Shown here piece after piece: positions 22,933 to 27,367 of a stretch of 27,367 nucleotides of DNA. The notes under the pieces are model-generated. The model worked only from the letters and a program-made list of their open reading frames with translations, searched no databases and was not told the DNA's origin. Source of the stretch: JBEKJU01 sp050011095 (lineage in GTDB: Bacteria > Desulfobacterota > Syntrophorhabdia > Syntrophorhabdales > WCHB1-27); NCBI GenBank assembly GCA_050011095.1, contig JBEKJU010000115.1, forward strand, positions 1 to 27,367, in the 5' to 3' direction. The position numbers and the translations under genes are program-made. Each line of letters starts with the position of its first letter. Position 1 is the first letter of the stretch.

Positions 22933-23674
22933 ATCATATACTCAGCGCCTCAAGGGATTCGCTCTAACGGCCGGGCAATACTCCCGAACATGCATCGCTT
23001 CAGTCGTATTGTGTTCCGTCTCTCAGCAATAATGTCTACCAAATTGATTTTGCGGTATCATGAAAGCTGTGTTAAGATTTCTCGAAGAAACCGTTGAACC
23101 CGCTTGAGGACTGTGGACGTGTTGGACAGAGGGTCGACCGCAACGCGTGCCCTTCCGCCGGCGTGAGTTTCCTTCCTCCATTCATTCATGGTAACGGTCA
23201 ATGCAACATGCGCCTTTCATAGTGAACGAGCATGCATCATCTTTCTCGGATCATTCCCTTGCCGCTGCTCCTGCCGGTCCAATACCATTTGCGGAAGAGC
23301 CGTTGATGAGAAATCACGATGAGTACTTCGCCGGTGCCGGGCATCCCGGCAGGCGCTCCACCGCTGGCTTTCGGTCCCATCCTCGCGGATGTCCCGGCAT
23401 TGTCGAGCTTGCGTTATATTACACTAACCATAACGATACGGCAAGAAAGACCATGCGCAGAATGGGGAGAAAAGTACACGGGTGTCTCTTTTTGGCCGTA
23501 ATAGTGAATGCATGCATCTCTTGACTCACCGGGAAGGTATGTTTACTTTAACGACGAGGGAGCGGATGGTTCCGTACGAGTCGCTTATCTTCGTCACATT
23601 TTTGTTGGCGCATCAAAGCCCTCCTCAACGTGCCTTTGATGCGACTCGGTATCAGGTCGTACATGAAGGTCGCC
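22933..23674. other. About 740 bases without a confident gene; holds repeat copy E
   Basis: It separates the divergent peptidase and DUF488 genes. A plus-strand frame at 23201-23524 lacks protein-like features, apart from a short hydrophobic end preceding a Cys. It contains a palindromic repeat copy at 23574-23653. Confidence 0.4.
23574..23653. repeat. Interspersed repeat, copy E (short, hairpin-like)
   Basis: The outer arms CGAGTCGC (23577-23584) and GCGACTCG (23641-23648) and the inner arms GCATCAAAG (23610-23618) and CTTTGATGC (23634-23642) are reverse complements. It shares TTATCTTCG, GCGCATCAAAGCCCTCCT and ACTCGGTATC with copies B and D. The right end overlaps the leader of the DUF488 gene. 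Confidence 0.7.
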
Positions 23675-24019
23675 ATGATCAAGGTAAAGAGGATATATGA
23701 CTCACTCACGGCCGAGCCGGGTGATGGAAGGCGCGTCCTGGTCGATCGGCTCTGGCCGAGGGGGTTGAGAAAAGACGACGTCTTCGTCGACGAGTGGATG
23801 AAGGAACTGGCGCCCAGCACGGCGCTCCGGAAATGGTTCTCCCACGACCCGGCCAAATGGGAGGAATTCAAGAAGAGGTACAGACAGGAACTCAATGAAA
23901 AGACGGAACTTTTCGAACACGTGAAGACCGAGGCGAGGTACGGGAACATCACCATCCTTTACTCGGCCAAGGATAGGGAGCACAATAACGCCGTTGCCCT
24001 GAAAGAGTTCCTGAGCTGA
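23675..24019 (+). CDS. DUF488 (YeaO-like) protein
   Basis: The protein has 114 residues. It matches the YeaO branch of DUF488: IKVKRIYDSLTAEPGDGRRV, LVDRLWPRGLRKDD, WMKELAPSTALRKWFSHDPA, KWEEFKKRYRQEL and ITILYSAKDREHNNAVALKE. The RLWPRG and SAKD..HN motifs are diagnostic. The family's biochemical role is unknown. ATG 23675 is chosen because GAAGG lies 5-6 bases before it and length equals the family norm; an in-frame ATG at 23663 is possible. The TGA stop is the first three bases of repeat copy D (TGATACCAGG). Confidence 0.88.
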   Translation: MIKVKRIYDSLTAEPGDGRRVLVDRLWPRGLRKDDVFVDEWMKELAPSTALRKWFSHDPAKWEEFKKRYRQELNEKTELFEHVKTEARYGNITILYSAKDREHNNAVALKEFLS

Positions 24020-24352
24020 TACCAGGTCGATTATCTTCGCCACATCTTTGTTGTCGCGCAATTATTGGGACACCCGCTACGCGCGACCCACTGCGTGGGT
24101 GCCCCGCGGTCGGCCCCCTCCACGGGCAAAGCACGACCCGCAAGCGGGTGCCCGGAGCCTCCCCCTCATGAAAAGGAAGGATCGAAGGCGCTCTCCTCGA
24201 CATAAAACCGACCCACATGCGGGACACGTGGGGGCCCCGCGCCTTCGTTGGCGCATCAAAGCCGCCCGCGGCGGATAGTGCGCGAAGCGGGTGTCACGCA
24301 GTGAGTCGCCGCCGAAGGCGAGGGTGGTGCCGAAGATAAGCAACTTGGTATG
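24017..24352. repeat. Interspersed repeat, copy D (336 bases, long form)
   Basis: The left end TGATACCAGGTCGATTATCT and right end (reversed) CATACCAAGTTGCTTATCTT form terminal inverted repeats extending into CTTCG(C/G)CAC. The left interior matches copy A inverted (ACCCGCAAGCGGGTGCCC region); the right interior is the common GTAGTGCGCGAAGC module. Internal tandem-like GACCC(A/G)C(T/A) units make strong secondary structure. No autonomous transposase lies inside. Confidence 0.8.
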
Positions 24353-24557
24353 ATACCCGGACCCCGGCGGTTCCTTCCGAGGAAAATGCCCCATATTCCA
24401 CCTCTGGCGGACGATATGTAGGGGAGCCCCCAAGGGGATAGGCTTTGACAAAGAGTGAGGACTGTAATAAATTATGGGCGCACTAAATCACCTTGAGCAC
24501 GCGGACACGGCGACGCATGGTCCGGTTCGTTCCTCTCTCGAAAAGGAAAGCCTTCCT

Positions 24558-25331
24558 ATGGACATGATGCAGGTGAACGATCTCGTCGTGGTCGTCTACA
24601 GAGACAAGAAGTATTTGAAAAAACTGGAGATGGGAAAATCTTTTCATGGCAAGGGCGGGATCCTTCCCTTTGAATCCGTAATCGGTTGCCCCTTTGGAAC
24701 CAGGTTCGGCGAATACGAGGTTTTCCGGCCGGTCATCGAGGATATCATCATGTACGGCGTCAGGCGGGAGACGCAGATCGTCTTTCCCAAGGACGCCTTT
24801 TTCATCTCTGTCAAGCTCGATATCAAATGTGGGTCGCGCGTGCTGGAGATCGGCACTGGTTCGGGCGCGCTTACGCTGCTTCTGTCCCGGGCAGTGGGGC
24901 CGGACGGTCTCGTTGTCTCCATTGAGAAAGAGGAGCGCCATCACAAGAACGCGCAGAAAAACCTCGCGAAGCACCGCGAGTTTGCGAATGTCGAGCTGCT
25001 GAACATGGACGTCGTCGACTTTGAGGGTCAGGAATTTGACGCGGCCTTTGTGGACCTGCGCGAGCCGTGGCTCTACATGGAGCGGGTAAGGACGTTCCTG
25101 AAGGGTGGGGCGATGATCGGATTCATCGTGCCGACCGCGAACCAGGTGTCGGACTCGCTTCAGACGCTCAAACAGGGATTTGGCGACGTGGAGGTCATGG
25201 AGATCCTGCTCCGGAAGTACAAGACGGTGGCGGCGCGCCTGCGGCCGGAGGACCGGATGACGGGTCACACGGGCTATCTGCTTTTCGCGAGGAAGGTCGA
25301 GCTGATCAAGGAAACGGCCGGCACCGTCTGA
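24558..25331 (+). CDS. trmI: tRNA (adenine-N1)-methyltransferase, TrmI-like
   Basis: From ATG 24558 the protein has 257 residues. The N-terminal strand domain (NDLVVVVYRDKKYLKKLEMG, then GILPFESVIGCPFGTRF) and the following RRETQIVFPKDAFFISVKL are typical of TrmI/Trm61. The SAM-binding Rossmann motif is VLEIGTGSGALTLLLSRAVG, followed by VVSIEKEERHHKNAQKNLAK and DAAFVDLREPW (catalytic Asp region). The enzyme makes m1A at position 58 of the tRNA T-loop and is a homotetramer in relatives. AAAGGAAA precedes ATG 24558. ATG 24474 would add a non-family N-terminus and lacks a well-placed ribosome binding site. The stop TGA again forms the start of a repeat tip (TGATACCAGGTCG). Confidence 0.87.
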   Translation: MDMMQVNDLVVVVYRDKKYLKKLEMGKSFHGKGGILPFESVIGCPFGTRFGEYEVFRPVIEDIIMYGVRRETQIVFPKDAFFISVKLDIKCGSRVLEIGTGSGALTLLLSRAVGPDGLVVSIEKEERHHKNAQKNLAKHREFANVELLNMDVVDFEGQEFDAAFVDLREPWLYMERVRTFLKGGAMIGFIVPTANQVSDSLQTLKQGFGDVEVMEILLRKYKTVAARLRPEDRMTGHTGYLLFARKVELIKETAGTV

Positions 25332-25343
25332 TACCAGGTCGCC
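25329..25343 (+). repeat. Interspersed repeat tip, copy F (fragment)
   Basis: TGATACCAGGTCGCC equals the outer end of copy D, beginning with the trmI stop codon. The rest of the element is not recognisable; unrelated GC-rich repeats follow. Confidence 0.55.
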
Positions 25344-25349
25344 TGCAAT

Positions 25350-25436
25350 TACCGGGGCTCAGCGCCCCCTCCGGCAGCAAAGCTGCCGGAGCCACCCCCC
25401 TCAAGTGCGTTAAACTGCTACCGGGGCTCAGCGCCC
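25350..25436. repeat. 18-bp direct repeat flanking a hairpin
   Basis: TACCGGGGCTCAGCGCCC occurs exactly at 25350-25367 and 25419-25436, each with a GGGGC/GCCCC dyad. The terminator-like hairpin lies between them. Confidence 0.75.
25369..25391 (+). terminator. Hairpin after trmI, possible terminator
   Basis: CTCCGGCAGC and GCTGCCGGAG pair perfectly around an AAA loop. No T-tract follows, so it is either a weak terminator or part of the repeat. Confidence 0.45.
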
Positions 25437-25627
25437 ACTACCCGCAAGCGGACTCTACCAATTTGCCATCATTTTGACATATCCCTGCGCGGCGTAACGA
25501 CACCGGTTTTTGCAAGCACGACATCAGGAAGGCGACAGAAACAGGCATGGAGGAATCAGGTCCCCGACTACCTGAAAAGCGTAGGACATCCGGCACTATG
25601 CGGGAAGTTGGCCGCCATTTATGGTAA

Positions 25628-25633
25628 TATAAT
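25628..25633 (+). promoter_or_regulatory. Possible -10 box of ftsH
   Basis: A perfect TATAAT lies about 83 bases before the GTG start. The upstream -35 is weak (AAGTTG at 17 bases or TTGGCC at 14), so the call is tentative. Confidence 0.35.
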
Positions 25634-25715
25634 AGAGGGCATGTCGGCTTTTCTATTCCCGGAACGGGAAAACAATCGTCCTGCAAGAACTATTTAGGTT
25701 GCTAAGGAGGATAGC

Positions 25716-27367
25716 GTGCCATTCAATGGCAAGAACTCTCGGGAGCATTTCATGGACAGGCTTCGCTCGTTGTTGGGGCAGCAGGGTCCAGGGAAAGGGA
25801 AGGACGGTCTGCCCCCCAAGGCCCATTTCAGCATCTGGTATTTCCTGATGGCCATCCTTCTTCTTGTGTATTTGCAGCAATACTTCTTTTCTTCCAGGGT
25901 GGAGACCATCTCTTACAGCCAATTTAAGCAGAAAGTGGCAGAAGGCTCGGTGAGCAAACTGACCCTAAGCCCGGAAAGCATCTCCGGTACGCTGAAAGGA
26001 AAGGAAAGCAAGCCGGACCAGCAGTTCGTGACGGTCCGGGTCGATGACCCCGGCCTCGTCAAGGAACTCGACGACCGCAAGATCGATTATTCCGGACGCT
26101 ACGACAGTAAGTTCCTCGGTAGCATATTGGCCTGGATCCTCCCCCTGGGCATTATGTTCCTCATCTGGCGATTTGCCATGAAAAGGATGGGGCCCGGGCA
26201 AGGGGTCATGTCTTTCGGCAAGAGCAAGGCCAAGCTCTTCGCGGAGAGCGAGACGAAGGTCACCTTCGCTGACGTTGCGGGGATCGACGAGGCCAAGGAA
26301 GAGCTTCTGGAAGTCGTGGAGTTTCTGAGGACCCCGGACAAGTTCAAGAAGCTGGGCGGGAGGATCCCCAAAGGGGTTCTTCTGGTGGGACCGCCGGGGA
26401 CCGGCAAGACCCTCCTCGCCAAGGCCGTGGCAGGGGAGGCAAGAGTGCCCTTCTTCAGCATCAGCGGATCCGAGTTCGTGGAGATGTTCGTGGGCGTGGG
26501 AGCGTCCCGCGTGCGCGATCTTTTCTCCCAGGCCACGGGCCAGGCCCCCTGCATCATCTTCATTGACGAACTGGACGCGTTGGGTAAGGCCAGGGGGATG
26601 AACGTCTTCGGGGGCAATGACGAGCGCGAGCAGACGCTTAACCAGCTTCTGGTGGAGATGGATGGTTTCGAATCGAACAAAGGCGTCATCATCATGGCCG
26701 CCACCAACCGGCCTGAAATCCTGGACCCCGCGCTCTTGCGTCCCGGGAGGTTCGACCGGCAGATCCTGGTCGACCGCCCGGACATCAACGGGCGGGAGGC
26801 GATCCTGAAAATCCATTCCAAGGGCGTCGTTCTGGGTCCCGACGTCGATCTCCGCAAGATCGCGAGCCTCACCCCGGGCTTTGTGGGCTCCGACCTTGCC
26901 AACCTCGTTAACGAAGCCGCCCTGCTGGCAGCCCGGAAGGATAAGGAGATGGTCGGATCGCCGGAATTCGATGAGGCGATCGACCGGGTGATCGGTGGAC
27001 TGGAGAAAAAGAACAGGGTCATGAATGCGCGGGAGAAGGAGATTGTCGCCTTCCATGAGTCCGGACATGCGATTGTGGCCGAATCCGTGGAGCACACCGA
27101 CCGGGTGCACAAGATCTCGATCATCCCCCGCGGGATTGCGGCCCTCGGATATACCCAGCAACAGCCGACGGAGGACAGGTACCTGCTCACGCGCCCGGAG
27201 CTGTTGGATCGCCTTGCCGTATTACTGGGCGGCAGGGTCGCGGAGGAGCTGGTGTTCGGAGACGACTCCACCGGTGCCCAGAACGACCTGCAGCGGGCCA
27301 CGGACATCGTCCGATCACTGGTCGCGGAATACGGCAAGAGCGACCGCCTGGGGCTGGTCACCTACGA
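25716..27367 (+). CDS. ftsH: ATP-dependent zinc metalloprotease FtsH (3' end outside window)
   Basis: GTG 25716 is preceded by AAGGAGGA at ideal spacing. The frame stays open for 550 codons to the window edge. Two membrane helices (about residues 44-65 and 134-155) enclose a periplasmic domain. The AAA+ domain has Walker A GPPGTGKT (225-232), pore motif FVGVGAS, Walker B IIFIDELDA (280-288) and the arginine fingers in LLRPGRFDRQI. The protease domain has the zinc site HESGH (447-451; most FtsH have HEAGH) and the third ligand Asp524 in NDLQRATD. FtsH extracts and degrades membrane and regulatory proteins as a hexamer. Only the last roughly 60-100 residues are missing. Large minus-strand open frames over this region are shadows. 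Confidence 0.96.
   Translation, partial: MPFNGKNSREHFMDRLRSLLGQQGPGKGKDGLPPKAHFSIWYFLMAILLLVYLQQYFFSSRVETISYSQFKQKVAEGSVSKLTLSPESISGTLKGKESKPDQQFVTVRVDDPGLVKELDDRKIDYSGRYDSKFLGSILAWILPLGIMFLIWRFAMKRMGPGQGVMSFGKSKAKLFAESETKVTFADVAGIDEAKEELLEVVEFLRTPDKFKKLGGRIPKGVLLVGPPGTGKTLLAKAVAGEARVPFFSISGSEFVEMFVGVGASRVRDLFSQATGQAPCIIFIDELDALGKARGMNVFGGNDEREQTLNQLLVEMDGFESNKGVIIMAATNRPEILDPALLRPGRFDRQILVDRPDINGREAILKIHSKGVVLGPDVDLRKIASLTPGFVGSDLANLVNEAALLAARKDKEMVGSPEFDEAIDRVIGGLEKKNRVMNAREKEIVAFHESGHAIVAESVEHTDRVHKISIIPRGIAALGYTQQQPTEDRYLLTRPELLDRLAVLLGGRVAEELVFGDDSTGAQNDLQRATDIVRSLVAEYGKSDRLGLVTY

Larger units (their letters stand above)
25332..25715. other. Intergenic region between trmI and ftsH
   Basis: It contains a repeat tip, an 18-base direct repeat, a hairpin and a possible ftsH promoter. 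A minus-strand frame at 25438-25686 has no recognisable features. Confidence 0.5.

Noticed and set aside
22171..23097. Plus-strand open frame of 308 codons
   Set aside because: It is antisense to the S53 peptidase N-terminus, and its translation has no protein-family character.
23201..23524. Possible 107-residue gene
   Set aside because: No ribosome binding site, no domain and erratic composition; the frame crosses unrelated short hydrophobic sequence only at the end.
24483..25268. Minus-strand open frame of 261 codons
   Set aside because: It is antisense to the TrmI-like methyltransferase gene, which has clear SAM motifs.
25965..27361. Two long minus-strand open frames of about 400 residues
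   Set aside because: They lie wholly opposite ftsH, whose plus-strand frame has all family motifs. The minus translations are low in recognisable features and arise from high GC codon bias.

Overview
The window looks like a chromosomal segment of an anaerobic, GC-rich Gram-negative bacterium. A Desulfobacterota / former Deltaproteobacteria member, perhaps syntrophic, fits best. The reasons are a four-subunit 2-oxoacid:ferredoxin oxidoreductase operon, a ferredoxin-nitroreductase fusion, an ExeA-type ATPase, an exosortase with a C-terminal sorting substrate, and a lipoprotein signal peptide that implies a second membrane. No rRNA, tRNA or CRISPR array was seen, so the assignment rests on gene content alone.

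Layout. Positions 1-1850 hold a broken IS91-like element: a small basic ORF, an intact-looking tyrosine recombinase and a transposase lacking its C-terminal half. Positions 2099-5916 hold a promoter and a tight three-gene operon: a papain-fold (C1) protease-like protein, a large lipoprotein, and a helical protein with one long Gly/Ala-rich hydrophobic segment. I do not recognise this set, and it is my best candidate for an undescribed system. Positions 6000-14650 are a worn accessory zone. It contains fragments of DnaE2, IS21 (IstA/IstB), YaiI, a SRAP/YedK protein, a DDE transposase and an HD-domain protein. Between them lie apparently intact genes for a small secreted protein, an ExeA-like ATPase, a small DNA-binding protein, a FlgM-like anti-sigma factor and a lytic transglycosylase. 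Positions 14734-19190 are metabolic: a ferredoxin-nitroreductase, a tandem-ACT protein and korDABC, whose cistrons overlap by 4-7 bases behind a promoter with a palindrome on its -35 box. Positions 19319-22932 carry a secreted S53 (sedolisin-type) peptidase ending in an IPTL/CTERM-like sorting tail, next to its probable exosortase. The exosortase reading frame is interrupted. Positions 23675-27367 carry a DUF488 protein, a TrmI-like tRNA methyltransferase and the start of ftsH.

A family of GC-rich intergenic repeats runs through the second half, with copies near 15.6-15.9, 16.3-16.5, 19.2, 23.6, 24.0-24.35 and 25.3 kb. Better copies have inverted ends of the form GATACC(G/A)(A/G)GTCG..TTATCTTCG. 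The tip TGATACC coincides exactly with the stop codon of three unrelated genes (ACT protein, DUF488 protein, TrmI). This resembles a non-autonomous, MITE-like element that sits against gene ends.

All function calls come from reading motifs by eye. No database or alignment was used.
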